A stretch of DNA of 64,000 nucleotides from Pseudomonas grandcourensis. GTDB taxonomy: Bacteria; Pseudomonadota; Gammaproteobacteria; Pseudomonadales; Pseudomonadaceae. The DNA lies in assembly GCF_039909015.1 (NCBI RefSeq), contig NZ_CP150919.1, positions 3,820,501 through 3,884,500 of the forward strand, given 5' to 3'. Numbering within the stretch: position 1 is the first letter of the stretch; the number at the start of each line of letters is the position of its first letter. Of this stretch, positions 52,533-63,010 are shown piece by piece. The position numbers and the translations under genes were made by a program. Under the pieces are notes generated by a model. That model worked only from the letters and a program-made list of their open reading frames with translations, did no database searches and was not told the origin of the DNA.

Positions 52533-53997
52533 ATGAAGACCAGCCTGCCGCTAACGGTAGGCGGTCCCCGTGCGCCCGATGGCGCAAGCGAGCGTCCCAT
52601 GCAATTTGCCAGTGTGCAGCAAGCCGAGGATTTCCTGGCGCAGAACCCTGATATCGAGATGTTCGAGCTGTTCATCCTCGACGCTAATGGCGTGCCTCGC
52701 GGCGAGCTGCTGCAGCGTGAGGAATTGTTGACCGTTTACCAACGCGGGCGCTCCTTGCCCAGTGCCATGCTCGGTATGACGCTCAACGGCGATGACGTCG
52801 AAGACTCGGGGCTGGCCCGGGATGTGGGCGATTTCGATTGCCGCGCCTACCCACTGGAGGGCAGCCTGGATGCCCACGCGGCTGATCCCTACCGCTGCCG
52901 TGCAAGTCTGCATGCACCCCACCGAAGGCATGCCGGCCACGGTAGCCGACCCACGCCATCTGCTGGTCAAGGTGATCGACGCACTCAAGGCCGATGGCTA
53001 TAACCCGGTGATGGCCTGCGAGCTGGATTTCTACCTGCTCGACCAGCAGCGCGACAGCCAGGGTCGGCCACAACCGACACTCGACGGTGACGTCGCTCGC
53101 CGGCGCAGCTCCAAGGTCGACGGCCTGCGTGAACTGGAGCAGATCGAACCCTTTATGGCGGATTTGTATGCCGCGTGCATGGCCCAGAATATCAGGGCGC
53201 GCACCGCGATTTCCGAGTACGCCCCCGGCCAGGTGGAGATCACCTCGGAGCATGGAGACGCGCTATGCCAGATGGAGATCACCCTCTTGCATCGGGACGC
53301 GCTATCGGCCATGGACCAGGCCATTCGCTACAAGCGAATCGTCAAAGGCGTGGCCCAAAAACATGGCCTGCAGGCCTGCTTCATGGCCAAGCCTTTTGAC
53401 CACTTGGCGGGGACCGGCATGCACATGCATGTGAGCCTGGCCGATTCCGAGGGCAACAACCTTTACGCCAGCGAAGACAAGGCCGGTACTGCGCTGCTAC
53501 GTCGGTCGGTGGGCGGTATGCTGGCCCTGATGCTCGACTCTTTGCTGTTGTTCTGCCCCAACGCCAACTCCTACCGCCGCTTCGAGGCCAATAGCTACGC
53601 GCCGCTCGCGTCGACCTGGAGCATCAACAGCCGCACCGCCAGCCTGTGTGTATCCACTGGCCCGGCTTGTACACGGCACATCGAGCATCGAATCTGCGGC
53701 GCCGACGCCAACCCTTATCTGGCAGCGGCAGCGATTCTCGCCAGCATTCATCACGGGATCAGTGAAAACGTCGATCCGGGCGAGCCGGTTGAAGGCGACG
53801 GCCACACTCAGGCCAAGGGGCTGCTACCCACCGACTGGCTGACTTCACTGCAGGCGCTGGAACAATCGAGCTGGGCACGCGACGCCTTGGGCAAGGCATT
53901 TCTCGGCGTCTATCTGGCAGTCAAACGCGCCGAGTACCGGCAATTCATGGCCGAGTTCGGTGAGCAAGACTGGCGTTGGTACCTGACCCAACCCTGA
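52533..53997 (+). pseudogene. Gamma-glutamylpolyamine synthetase/glutamine synthetase family, frameshifted
   Basis: Two overlapping frames cover one protein of about 460 residues. Frame one runs from 52533 or 52599 (FELFILDANGVPRGELLQRE) to about EGSL near 52872. Coding then jumps to another frame near 52875-52886 (LIPTAAVQVCMHPTEGMPAT) and continues to the stop. GS-type elements remain: GTGMHMHVSLAD, PNANSYRRFEANSYAP, HRICGADANPYLAAAAI. PauA/PuuA proteins attach glutamate to putrescine or other amines. Besides the frameshift, a conserved Arg-rich segment now reads TASLCVS, with Cys where Arg is expected. Most likely decayed; a sequencing indel would explain only the frameshift. Confidence 0.75.
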
Positions 53998-54161
53998 CCG
54001 GCATTCATGCATGAGCCCGGTCGATGGCCGCCTGATACGTTTCGTAGAGGCCGTGACAGTCCGCTGCAGGTCGTTTGTTGCCAATTTTTGACTGGCAGTA
54101 AGCGGCTGTGGATTCACCCGCTCTCATGCGCATGAGCCATGCCTATCCACCGACTTAACGA

Positions 54162-57100
54162 TCAGGACAGGTTTTCCAGCAACTCCAGCGCCTGATCGAA
54201 ATCGAAGCACTCCGCTTGCCGCACAACCCGAAGCAACTGCTCGCTCATCCGCGGGTCTGAAGCCAGCCCCTGCAGTTTGAGCAAGGCGGTCAGCGCCTGG
54301 GTGTCGCTCTCGGCCAGCAGAGACCGGACGTGGGCCAATTGCGCATGCCATTCGCTGCCCGGTGGCGCGCTTGATGAGTCTGCGGACGTTGTCGGCTCGC
54401 CGAATACCGATAAGCCTTCCAGCACCGTTGTCAGGCAACGCTCAACCTCCACCAGCCGGTCAGCCAGGTCCTGCTCCGCCCCATCGCTCGCCCCATCGTT
54501 CAGGCAGGCCTGCTCCAGCGCGCCGGCTGCGTTCGCCACTTCAACGGCACCGATGTTGCCCGCCGTACCGCGCAGGGTATGGGCCAGCCTGGCCGTCGCC
54601 GAAGGATCGCCCTGGCCTCGGGCAGCCAGGAACTCGGCGCAAAAAGCCTGGTGGCTGGAGCGGAACTTGCGCAGCAAGCGCAGATAGAGTTCGACCTTGC
54701 CCATGCAGGTACCCAGACCCGCTTTCAAATCAATACCGGGAAGGCTGGCCGGCAGGCTCGCCAACGGTACCGAGGCGAGCGGCGAAACGTCGGGCGACAT
54801 CGCGCCACGATCAGTTCGTGGATGTATCCACCTGGCCAACGTGGCGAACATGTCGTCGACGTTCAAGGGTTTGGTGATGTGGTCGTTCATGCCGCAGGCC
54901 AGCGCCCGCTCACGGTCCCCCGCCATGGCGTCGGCAGTCATGGCGATCACCGGCAGAGTCGCCCAGCGGGGCTGCTCACGTATCTTGCGGGTCGCAGTAT
55001 AACCGTCCATCACCGGCATCTGGCAGTCCATCAACACACCATCGAAGTCTGCGTCACGCTCCAGTTGCTCGAGCGCTTGCGCGCCGTGAATGGCCACGCA
55101 CAGCTCGATCCCGGCGCTCTCCAGCAGTTCACAGGCCAGCTCGCGGTTCAGCTCATTGTCTTCCACCAACAGCAGTCGCGCGCCACGCAGGCTGGCCATG
55201 GCGCCGGCGCTTTGGCCGAATCGCTCACTGGCCCGGGTATCGGCCTGGGGAATCTTGCCGAGCACCGTGCCCAGCGCCTCAAGCAACGTAGACGGCGTTA
55301 CCGGTTTGGTCAGTACCACCGGCAAGTGAATACCGTACCGGTTGGCCTCTTCGCGGGCCTCCTCGCGACCGAAGGCAGTGACCATGATCACCGACGGCGT
55401 TTGTGCCAGTTTGGCGGCCTGCATCTGCCGCACCGTTTCCACACCGTCCATGCCTGGCATGCGCCAATCCATCAGCACCAGGTCATAGGGCAGCACTTTC
55501 GCTTCGGCGTCCACCAGCATGGTCAGTGCGGCCCGGCCACTTTGCGCGACGTCCACCTCCACGCCAAAACTGCGCGCCATGCTGGAGAGGATCTCGCGCG
55601 CGGCGGCGTTGTCATCGACCACCAGCACACGGCTGCCGAGCAACTCGTCGGCGGTCACCATGCGCCGTAGATGACTGTCGCGCTGCACCCCCAGGCTCAC
55701 TTCGAAATGGAAAGTGGAACCCAGGCCCGGTTCGCTCTCTACCCAAATGCGCCCGCCCATCAATTCCACCAGATGCCGGGAGATGGCCAGGCCCAACCCG
55801 GTGCCACCGTATTTGCGGGTGGTGGTGCTATCGGCCTGGCTGAAGGGTTGAAACAGGCGCGAGCATTGCTCGGCGTTCATGCCGATGCCAGTGTCACGTA
55901 CCCAGAAATGCAACTGCGCCTGCTCTCCTGCCGCGCCCCGCTGCTCTACGCCGAGCACGATCTCGCCCTGCTCGGTGAACTTCGTCGCATTGTTGCCCAG
56001 GTTGATCAGCACCTGGCCAAGACGCAACGGATCGCCGATCAAGGCGGTCGGCAGTTCGGCATCGGTGCTGAACAGCAACTCCAGGCCTTTGTCCTCGGCT
56101 TTGAGGCCAATCATGCTGGCAAAGCCGTCGAGCACGGCCTCGAGGTGGAAGGGAATGTGCTCCAGGTGCATCTTGCCGGCCTCGATCCTGGAGAAGTCGA
56201 GGATGTCGTTGATGATCACCAACAGGTATTCCGCCGAGCGATGGACCTTTTCGATGTAGTTGCGCTGGCGGTGGTCGAGTTCGGTGCGCAAGGCCAGGTA
56301 GCTCATGCCGATGATGGCGTTCATCGGTGTGCGGATCTCGTGGCTCATGGTGGCCAGGAAGTTGCTCTTGGCCCGGGTCGCCTCTTCCGCGGCCTCCCGT
56401 GCGCGCTGCACCTCGGCCTCAGCGGTCTTGCGGTCGGTGATGTCAAAGTACCAATTGGCCCCCATGCCCCGCTCCCCCAGCGTCATCGTGATGGCCGAAA
56501 CCAGTACGTCGAAGCGCTCGCCTCCAGCACGCTGCAGGGTGGTCTCGAAGTTCAGCACTGCACCTTGCGCTGCTGCTTCGAGAAAGCGCTGGTGTGCCTG
56601 CGGGTCGACCCAGAACTGCGCCGGGTCCGTGCCTTCGAGTTCAGCCAGACGAGTCCCGAACAGACTGTCGAACTGCGGATTGCAGTAGGTCGGACGGCCG
56701 TCGACGTCCCTGATCACCATGGCCACCGGGCTGCTGTCGAGGACTGCGCGCAACTGTGCCTCGCTGGCCTTGAGTGCCGCCTGCAGATGACGGCGTTCAC
56801 TCACGTCGCGCACCGACGCGCACACGCAGACTCCGCCCCCTTCCAGGCTCGGCAGACGTGACAGGCTGATCTCTGCCGAGAACAGACTTCCGTCTTTGCG
56901 CACGCCTTGCAGGTCGTCCAGGTTGGCCCCCATCTGACGGGTTTCGCCGTGGGCCATGAAGCCCTTGCGCAGCGCCTCGTGGCGCCCGCGACTGGCCATC
57001 GGCACCAGACGATCGATGGTCTCGCCGAGCAGCTCACCAGCGCTATAGCCGAACAGCTGATCCAGTTGGCGATTGGTGCGCAGGATTTGCCCTTCGGAAT

Positions 57101-58571
57101 CCACGACCAACATGCCGTCCGGCGCCGCTTCGATAATCCCGCGATACCAGGCCTCGGTGGCGCGCAACGCCGATTGCTGGGATTCGAGCGCCTGCGCCTG
57201 CTGCTCCAGTTGCAGTGCCTGCTCCGCCATTTCATTGGCCTGGCGCCGGGTCTCCGCCAACAGGGTCTTGACCGCCTGATTGCGCTCCAGAATCGCCATG
57301 GCCGCGGCCAGGCGTGGGGTGGCTTCCTGCAACAGCAGCAATTCACGCTCGCCCAAGGGTTCCAGGCCAGCCAGCTCAAGCACGCCCAGCAGCCGCTCAC
57401 CACGGACAATGGGTTGCAGCAGCAGGCAACGGGCCGGGACCTCGCCAAGGGGCGAACGCAAGCGCCAGTATTGCTCCGGCATCGCCTGAAACTGACGGGG
57501 CACGCGATCTACCGCGCACTGCCCCAACAGGCCATCGCCGAACTTGACCTGCGCCTCGGGTGGCCGCTCGGAGTCGGTGGCGTAGCGCCCCATCAGCAAC
57601 AACGTGCCGGCGTCCTCCTGTGCGCTGTACAGCACCCCCTGGCAGATTCCGTGCAGGCCGGCCATGCATTGCAGGAACACCTGCGCCAGTTCGGCCGGGG
57701 TTTCTGCCTGCTGCAGATCGACCTGCAATTGGGCGGTATGGGCCTTGATCCAGCGCTGACGCTCAAGTTGTTGGGACTCTGTCTGCAGTTTGGCGATGGC
57801 CCGCGCCAGATCGCCGGTTTCGTTGTTCAGGTCGGTGTGGGGAATCGGTTGATCGAGCTGCCCGGCGGCCAGGTGGTCTACCGCCACCCGCACCCGGTTG
57901 AGCGGGTGGCGGATCGACTGGCTGACGACCCAGGACAACAGCAGTGCCAGCGACAAGCCACCGAACAACAGTACGTAGGTCAGCATGGTGCTGTGTTCGG
58001 CAAACTCGGCAATGTCCTTGGCCGTGTCGCGAATCGAGGCTTCCTTGATCTGGGCGATCGCGTACAAAAGGCCGTCGGCCTGCTGGGCGAGTTGCTGGAA
58101 TTCACTGCTATTGAGCAGCACCAACGCCTTGTTCTGCTGGCCTTGGTCGATCAGTACAAAGGCCTCGTCGCTATGACGCTGCAACTGTTGCAGCAGCAGG
58201 TCGAACTCGGCGAGACGCGCCAAATTCTCCGCACGCCGCAGGGTCACTTTGGCGCGGGCCACCGCCTGTTGCAGGCGCTCCTGGATGTCCTGCAACTGCT
58301 GCAGGGACTCGACGCGAATCTGCGCACTGTCGGTGCCCACTGCGCGCTGCAATGCTTGCATCATATGGGGCAATTGCACACGTGCTTCCTGCAAGTGCTC
58401 CATGCCGACCAGTTCCTGCAGATAGAGGTTCTGCATGTCCTGCTTCAGCGATTGCTGGGTGCGCAGGCTTTGCACGCCGAGCACCAGCACCAACAGCAGC
58501 AGCGCTGAAAAACCCAGGATCAGTTTGTGAAGCAGCGCGAGGCGCTCAAGCAGGGTACGCAATCGAGCCAT
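54162..58571 (-). CDS. Hybrid sensor histidine kinase with HAMP, GAF, two PAS, two REC and Hpt domains
   Basis: 1469 residues. Two membrane helices (about 13-35 and 195-215) enclose a periplasmic helical sensor rich in Gln/Leu. Then HAMP ([20 protein letters not shown]), a GAF-like domain (about 290-430), a coiled coil, two PAS domains ([40 protein letters not shown]), HisKA with [15 protein letters not shown], the HATPase with DTGIGMN and [19 protein letters not shown], two receiver domains ([30 protein letters not shown]) and an Hpt domain with [15 protein letters not shown] complete phosphorelay in one chain. It follows the HD-GYP gene by 51 bp, which may be its output partner. Confidence 0.93.
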   Translation of the reverse strand: MARLRTLLERLALLHKLILGFSALLLLVLVLGVQSLRTQQSLKQDMQNLYLQELVGMEHLQEARVQLPHMMQALQRAVGTDSAQIRVESLQQLQDIQERLQQAVARAKVTLRRAENLARLAEFDLLLQQLQRHSDEAFVLIDQGQQNKALVLLNSSEFQQLAQQADGLLYAIAQIKEASIRDTAKDIAEFAEHSTMLTYVLLFGGLSLALLLSWVVSQSIRHPLNRVRVAVDHLAAGQLDQPIPHTDLNNETGDLARAIAKLQTESQQLERQRWIKAHTAQLQVDLQQAETPAELAQVFLQCMAGLHGICQGVLYSAQEDAGTLLLMGRYATDSERPPEAQVKFGDGLLGQCAVDRVPRQFQAMPEQYWRLRSPLGEVPARCLLLQPIVRGERLLGVLELAGLEPLGERELLLLQEATPRLAAAMAILERNQAVKTLLAETRRQANEMAEQALQLEQQAQALESQQSALRATEAWYRGIIEAAPDGMLVVDSEGQILRTNRQLDQLFGYSAGELLGETIDRLVPMASRGRHEALRKGFMAHGETRQMGANLDDLQGVRKDGSLFSAEISLSRLPSLEGGGVCVCASVRDVSERRHLQAALKASEAQLRAVLDSSPVAMVIRDVDGRPTYCNPQFDSLFGTRLAELEGTDPAQFWVDPQAHQRFLEAAAQGAVLNFETTLQRAGGERFDVLVSAITMTLGERGMGANWYFDITDRKTAEAEVQRAREAAEEATRAKSNFLATMSHEIRTPMNAIIGMSYLALRTELDHRQRNYIEKVHRSAEYLLVIINDILDFSRIEAGKMHLEHIPFHLEAVLDGFASMIGLKAEDKGLELLFSTDAELPTALIGDPLRLGQVLINLGNNATKFTEQGEIVLGVEQRGAAGEQAQLHFWVRDTGIGMNAEQCSRLFQPFSQADSTTTRKYGGTGLGLAISRHLVELMGGRIWVESEPGLGSTFHFEVSLGVQRDSHLRRMVTADELLGSRVLVVDDNAAAREILSSMARSFGVEVDVAQSGRAALTMLVDAEAKVLPYDLVLMDWRMPGMDGVETVRQMQAAKLAQTPSVIMVTAFGREEAREEANRYGIHLPVVLTKPVTPSTLLEALGTVLGKIPQADTRASERFGQSAGAMASLRGARLLLVEDNELNRELACELLESAGIELCVAIHGAQALEQLERDADFDGVLMDCQMPVMDGYTATRKIREQPRWATLPVIAMTADAMAGDRERALACGMNDHITKPLNVDDMFATLARWIHPRTDRGAMSPDVSPLASVPLASLPASLPGIDLKAGLGTCMGKVELYLRLLRKFRSSHQAFCAEFLAARGQGDPSATARLAHTLRGTAGNIGAVEVANAAGALEQACLNDGASDGAEQDLADRLVEVERCLTTVLEGLSVFGEPTTSADSSSAPPGSEWHAQLAHVRSLLAESDTQALTALLKLQGLASDPRMSEQLLRVVRQAECFDFDQALELLENLS

Positions 58572-58622
58572 GACTATCCTCGTGGACCTGATGAAAACAC
58601 TGGTAAAGGGGCAATTGCGGGT

Positions 58623-59780
58623 TCACGGAGTCTGCCCGAGACGCTCCAGGGCCGCCCGCTTGCCGGCCATGTCCTGGTCGGTATCGGCGAAACGCTCGGC
58701 AATGGTCTGGAACTGCTCGAGGCAATCCATGAAGGCATCGCAGATATCGGGGTCGAAGTGCGTGCCCCGCCCCTGACGAATAATCTCGACGGCCTGCGCG
58801 TGGGGCATCCCCGCTTTATAGACCCGACGACTGATCAAGGCGTCGTAGACATCCGCCACCGCCATCAACCGGGCGCTGACGGGGATGTCGTCACCCGCCA
58901 GCCCTTGCGGATAGCCACTGCCGTCCCATTTTTCCTGGTGACTGTAGGCAATTTCCTTGGCCAGGCTGAGGAACTCGGCGCGAATGCCGAGCTGATCCTC
59001 GGCATGCTGGATGGCGTCACGCCCCAGCGTTGTATGAGTCTTCATGATCTCGAACTCTTCCTCGGTATAGCGTCCAGGCTTGAGGAGGATATGGTCGGGA
59101 ATGCCGATCTTGCCGATGTCGTGCAGCGGCGCCGACTTGAACAGTAACTGGATGGTGTCCTCGGTGAGAAAGTGGCTGAAGCGCGGATGATCACGCAGAT
59201 GCTCCGCCAGCACCTTGATGTAATGCTGGGTGCGCCGGATATGGTTGCCGGTTTCGTTATCGCGGGTCTCGGCCAGTGAAGCCATGGCCTGTATGGCCAC
59301 ATCCTGGATCGCAATCACCTCCCGAGTCCGGCGCTCCACTTCCTTTTCCAGATAGTCATTGTGATCACGCAGGAAGTCTGCCGCCGCCTTGAGCTTGAGC
59401 TGGGTATCCACCCGCGCCAGGACCAGCGCCGGCCTGATCGGTTTGGTGATGTAGTCGACGGCCCCTAGCTCCAGGCCATGGATCTCATCTTCGGTCGCGG
59501 CCATGGCCGTCAGAAATATGATCGGAATGTCGCGGGTACGCGGGTCGCGCTTGAGCTGCTGCGCCACTTCATGGCCGGACAGCCCGGGCATCATCACGTC
59601 AAGCAGGATCAGGTCCGGGAGCGTGTCGCCCTGCAGTACGCGCAAAGCCTTTTCACCGCTATTGGCGGCCTTGACCCGGTAGCGATCCTTGAGCAGATCC
59701 GTCATCAACATCAGGTTATCGGGCGTGTCATCGACCACCAGCAGGGTCGGCGGACTGTAATGACTCTGTTCGGCGCTCAT
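58623..59780 (-). CDS. Response regulator with HD-GYP phosphodiesterase output
   Basis: 385 residues from ATG at 59780 with GGGAG 9 bp upstream. A receiver domain (PTLLVVDDTPDNLMLMTDLL; phospho-Asp in LILLDVMMPGLSG; Lys in YITKPI) is joined by a coiled coil to an HD-GYP domain with HDIGKIGIPDHIL and HQEKWDGSGYPQGLAGDDIP. HD-GYP domains hydrolyse cyclic-di-GMP to pGpG and GMP, so phosphorylation should lower c-di-GMP. Transcribed just before the hybrid kinase, its likely cognate partner. Confidence 0.93.
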   Translation of the reverse strand: MSAEQSHYSPPTLLVVDDTPDNLMLMTDLLKDRYRVKAANSGEKALRVLQGDTLPDLILLDVMMPGLSGHEVAQQLKRDPRTRDIPIIFLTAMAATEDEIHGLELGAVDYITKPIRPALVLARVDTQLKLKAAADFLRDHNDYLEKEVERRTREVIAIQDVAIQAMASLAETRDNETGNHIRRTQHYIKVLAEHLRDHPRFSHFLTEDTIQLLFKSAPLHDIGKIGIPDHILLKPGRYTEEEFEIMKTHTTLGRDAIQHAEDQLGIRAEFLSLAKEIAYSHQEKWDGSGYPQGLAGDDIPVSARLMAVADVYDALISRRVYKAGMPHAQAVEIIRQGRGTHFDPDICDAFMDCLEQFQTIAERFADTDQDMAGKRAALERLGQTP

Positions 59781-60050
59781 GGCGGGTGGCTCCCTTGCCT
59801 TAAATAGATATCCCAAGGCAACACTTCCGCTGCCACCCCGGCGCAGGAAAGCTTAGCTGCAGTTCTCCAAGGCTGCCCGGCGTCGAGCGGCGGAGCCATT
59901 GCCCTCATAGTGCGGGTCAATAGTCTGTTTGGGGTATTACCCGGGGCTGACCTTGATTGACTATGACACCAGGGATTTTCGGTCATCCGGATGGACCAGC
60001 CAGCACGACCGCGGCCCCATCCATCAACCGCAACGAGGAGCTTGATAGCT

Positions 60051-60752
60051 ATGGAAAAAGTCATCTATCTGCTGTGGCGTGATACCCAAGTCAGTCCTGA
60101 TACCTTCGCCCATCGCCTGCGCAGCGAGGTTGCCGGGCAATTGCAGGCACTCGGTGCCCGAGGTGTGCAATTGAACCTGGCCGATGCCGATGTGCAGCCA
60201 GCCACCGGCCTGCGCCAGGAAAACAACCGACCATTGCCCGATGGCAGCCTGTCGCTGTGGCTGGACAGTGCCAACGGCCCGGCTCGTCGCCCTTTCGATA
60301 ACCTGATCAGCGCGGCAACCGCGCGCATGGCCGCCTACCTGGTCTGCGAGTCGGTCGCCATCGCCAATACCCGCTTCCCTGCAACACCCGGTGAGCGTAC
60401 CCACGGCTTTGCCCAACTGGCCCTGCTGGCCCGCCCTCCACGCCTGACCCCCGAGGCCTGGCTGGACATCTGGCGCAACCATCACACGGCAGTGGCCGTG
60501 GACACGCAAGCCAACTTCCAGTACGTGCAAAACCTGGTGGTGTCGGCACTGACCCACGGTGCCCCACGGATCGATGCCATCGTCGAAGAATGCTTTCCGC
60601 CAGCGGCCATGACCGATCCCATGGCCTTTTTCGATGCGGCGGGCGACGAAGCAAAATTCCAGCGCAACCTGGCGGCGATGATGGACAGTTGCAGCCGCTT
60701 CATCGATTTCGACAAGATCGACATACTGCCCACCAGCCAGTACTGCCTGTAG
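60051..60752 (+). CDS. EthD domain-containing protein
   Basis: 233 residues from ATG at 60051 with GAGGAG about 9 bp upstream. Looks like an EthD/ferredoxin-like fold: KVIYLLWRDTQVSPDTFAHR at the N-terminus and a second similar half with LTPEAWLDIWRNHHTAVAVD, so two repeats of the domain are fused. The name comes from ethyl tert-butyl ether degradation genes; most members have unknown roles, often as catabolic accessory proteins. It is convergent with the 3-hydroxyacyl-CoA-dehydrogenase-like gene of the AraC-linked cluster. Confidence 0.8.
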   Translation: MEKVIYLLWRDTQVSPDTFAHRLRSEVAGQLQALGARGVQLNLADADVQPATGLRQENNRPLPDGSLSLWLDSANGPARRPFDNLISAATARMAAYLVCESVAIANTRFPATPGERTHGFAQLALLARPPRLTPEAWLDIWRNHHTAVAVDTQANFQYVQNLVVSALTHGAPRIDAIVEECFPPAAMTDPMAFFDAAGDEAKFQRNLAAMMDSCSRFIDFDKIDILPTSQYCL

Positions 60753-60809
60753 GGCCGGGAAATCGTCAAGCGTGAAGCGTGTCAGGGCCCGACCTCCGGG
60801 CCCTGATGC

Positions 60810-61808
60810 TCAGGCCTGCTTCAAGGCGCCATCGAACGCAGGCGTCAGCCCCGACAACTCCAGCTTGCGGACAAAGTCGCCGAGACGCTGCTGCTTGTAG
60901 GCGTCCACGTCGATGTCACGGTAGTCGTAGAAGCCCTGGCCATCGCGCAAGCCATTGCGGCCGTTTTGCATGTTGTCGGCAATCACCTGCGGCGATTCGA
61001 AGCGCGGTGACAGCGCGCCACTCAGGTAGCGCGAGGCGTAGTACAAAATGTCGCCGCCGCCCCAGTCGATGAACTCAAGCAGGCCCAGTACCGAGAAGCG
61101 CAAACCAAAGCCGACGCGCACCGCGGTGTCGATATCTTCCGCGCTGGCCACGCCCTCTTCCACCATCCGTGCGGCTTCGTTCATGACCAATGCCTGAATG
61201 CGCGGCACGATGTAGCCAGCCACCGGATTGCACACCACGGGCACCTTGCCGATGCGCTTGAGCAGTTGCAGCAGCCGTTCGACCACCTGCGGACAGGTCG
61301 CTTCGCTGCGGCTGACTTCCACCAGCGGCATCAGGTACGCGGGATTGAGCCAGTGCGCGTTCACGAAGCGCGCAGGCGTACTGACCATTTCGCTCAACTC
61401 GGTGACCAGGAATGTCGACGTCGTCGAGGCGATGATGGTCGAAGCCGGGACATGCTCGCTGACCCAGGCGAAGGTCTCCTGCTTGACCGCGATGACTTCC
61501 GGTACCGCTTCGAACACCAGGTCGCACCGGCGCAATGCCTCAGCGGCCTCGGATCTGGATTGCAGCGTCAGCCGGGCTAACGCAGTGTCCGCCTGATCTC
61601 CCTCGAGCACACCAAGGCGTACCAGCATCTGCAGTTCGCTGCGGATGTTGTTGTGCACACGCTCGAAGTAGCCATGCCGCTCATCCTCGGCGCGATCCTT
61701 GATATCGATGAGGGTGACCGGCAGGCCCGCATGGATGAACGCCAGGGCAATGCCCTCGCCCATCCGGCCGGCACCGACCACGCTGACTTGGGGTAGCGCG
61801 GCGTTCAT
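60810..61808 (-). CDS. 3-hydroxyacyl-CoA dehydrogenase-like NAD-dependent dehydrogenase
   Basis: 332 residues. N-terminal dinucleotide motif VVGAGRMGEGIALAFIHAGL, HCDH middle part DLVFEAVPEVIAVKQETFAW and the catalytic-His region AHWLNPAYLMPLVEVSRSEA (family His in HxxxP). The length is of the single-function type, as in 3-hydroxybutyryl-CoA, L-gulonate or L-carnitine dehydrogenases, which also share this fold. Its ATG overlaps the stop of the opine-type dehydrogenase by one base. No CoA ligase or thiolase is nearby, so a CoA-free hydroxy acid substrate is more likely. Confidence 0.82.
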   Translation of the reverse strand: MNAALPQVSVVGAGRMGEGIALAFIHAGLPVTLIDIKDRAEDERHGYFERVHNNIRSELQMLVRLGVLEGDQADTALARLTLQSRSEAAEALRRCDLVFEAVPEVIAVKQETFAWVSEHVPASTIIASTTSTFLVTELSEMVSTPARFVNAHWLNPAYLMPLVEVSRSEATCPQVVERLLQLLKRIGKVPVVCNPVAGYIVPRIQALVMNEAARMVEEGVASAEDIDTAVRVGFGLRFSVLGLLEFIDWGGGDILYYASRYLSGALSPRFESPQVIADNMQNGRNGLRDGQGFYDYRDIDVDAYKQQRLGDFVRKLELSGLTPAFDGALKQA

Positions 61809-62914
61809 CAGTTGTAGCCCTTGGTCAGCAGTTCGGTCATCTGCGCCCGACTCAGCGTGGCCAGACCGAGGTTTTCCAGGGTGCGACCCTCCGCATAGAG
61901 ATCACGACCGGCGACGACCGAGGCAATGCTCAGCAAGCCCTGCGCCACCGGAGTCGGCACACCGGCCCAACGACCGACGGACACCAGGAAAGACAGGCCC
62001 AAACGGGTGTCTTCGAGCATGTAGCGGTGCTTCTGCAAGTCGATGTCTTCGCGCCAGTCGCCGCTGTCGGTCAGCTTGCCATGGGCACCGCGACCGTACA
62101 TCCACTCGTCGCCTTCGGTGGTGTTGTAGTGGTCAGCCAGCGGGAAGTGCGGCGCGCCGTAGGTCAGTGCTTCACGCACGGCCATGCGCTCGGCATCCAA
62201 CTGGTTGGTCACGCGACGAATCGACGGTTGGGTGCCTTCGTTGTGAATGTCCCAGGCCTCGAAATGCTCCAGGGGACCGGCGTTCATCATGATCAGCGGC
62301 GGATGGATGATGGGGCCGGCGTTCATCAGCGCACCGCTCAGGGCGTCTTCAATCGGTTCGACGCTTGGGTAGGCTTCACGCAGCACCGCGAAAGCATGCT
62401 CGGACAGGTTGCTGGGGAATACGCCAGTCGGCAGGCGGGTGGCGTAGCCGCTGATCACCAGGTCGCTGGCACCATGTTTGCGGACCAGGTACGGCAGCGT
62501 ACCGGTTTCAGCGAAGGCGACTTTGCTCCGGTTGCCCGCATCGGCCATGGCCTTGGCGAACACGAAGCTGCCGAAAGTGCCCGGCGGCAGGAACACCACC
62601 TGACCGTCGTGCAGGTGCGGCGCCACATGTTTGGCCAGGTCTTCGTGGGAGGTCGACGGCAGCGGGATGATCACCAGTTGCGCGTCGGCCAGGGCTTCGG
62701 CCAGGTCGTCGGTGAACGAGAGCTTGTCGCCTTGCTGGCCGACGGACAATTTGCGAGTGCCCTTGTAGTCCTTGATGGTCAGGCTGCCGATGGCCAACAG
62801 CTCCTTGAGCGCGGCGGAGTCTCGACGCCACAGGCGGGTCTGGTGCCCCTTTTCAGCCATTTCGACAGCAGCGGCGTAACAGCCGTGACCACCACCCAGC
62901 ACGGTAATATTCAT
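61808..62914 (-). CDS. NAD/NADP octopine/nopaline dehydrogenase family protein
   Basis: 368 residues from ATG at 62914 with AAGGAG 8 bp upstream. The N-terminal Rossmann motif is ITVLGGGHGCYAAAVEMAEK, and the central YLVRKHGASDLVISGYATRL and IIHPPLIMMNAGPLEHFEAW match opine dehydrogenases, with the catalytic His in the IIHP motif. These enzymes reductively couple or oxidatively split amino acid-keto acid conjugates. Coupled to the 3-hydroxyacyl-CoA dehydrogenase-like gene and next to an AraC regulator, so a catabolic role is likely. The substrate is not known. Confidence 0.85.
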   Translation of the reverse strand: MNITVLGGGHGCYAAAVEMAEKGHQTRLWRRDSAALKELLAIGSLTIKDYKGTRKLSVGQQGDKLSFTDDLAEALADAQLVIIPLPSTSHEDLAKHVAPHLHDGQVVFLPPGTFGSFVFAKAMADAGNRSKVAFAETGTLPYLVRKHGASDLVISGYATRLPTGVFPSNLSEHAFAVLREAYPSVEPIEDALSGALMNAGPIIHPPLIMMNAGPLEHFEAWDIHNEGTQPSIRRVTNQLDAERMAVREALTYGAPHFPLADHYNTTEGDEWMYGRGAHGKLTDSGDWREDIDLQKHRYMLEDTRLGLSFLVSVGRWAGVPTPVAQGLLSIASVVAGRDLYAEGRTLENLGLATLSRAQMTELLTKGYN

Positions 62915-63010
62915 GCAGATACTCCTTTTTGTTAGAGACTCGATCCTATCGAGCCGCACCGCCGCAGACTCATCCGATTGCGCAGCCGACTGACGGATTG
63001 CGCAGGAGTC

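Noticed and set aside
55671..56861. Long plus-strand frames opposite the hybrid kinase
   Set aside because: Antisense shadows; the kinase frame on the minus strand carries all catalytic motifs.
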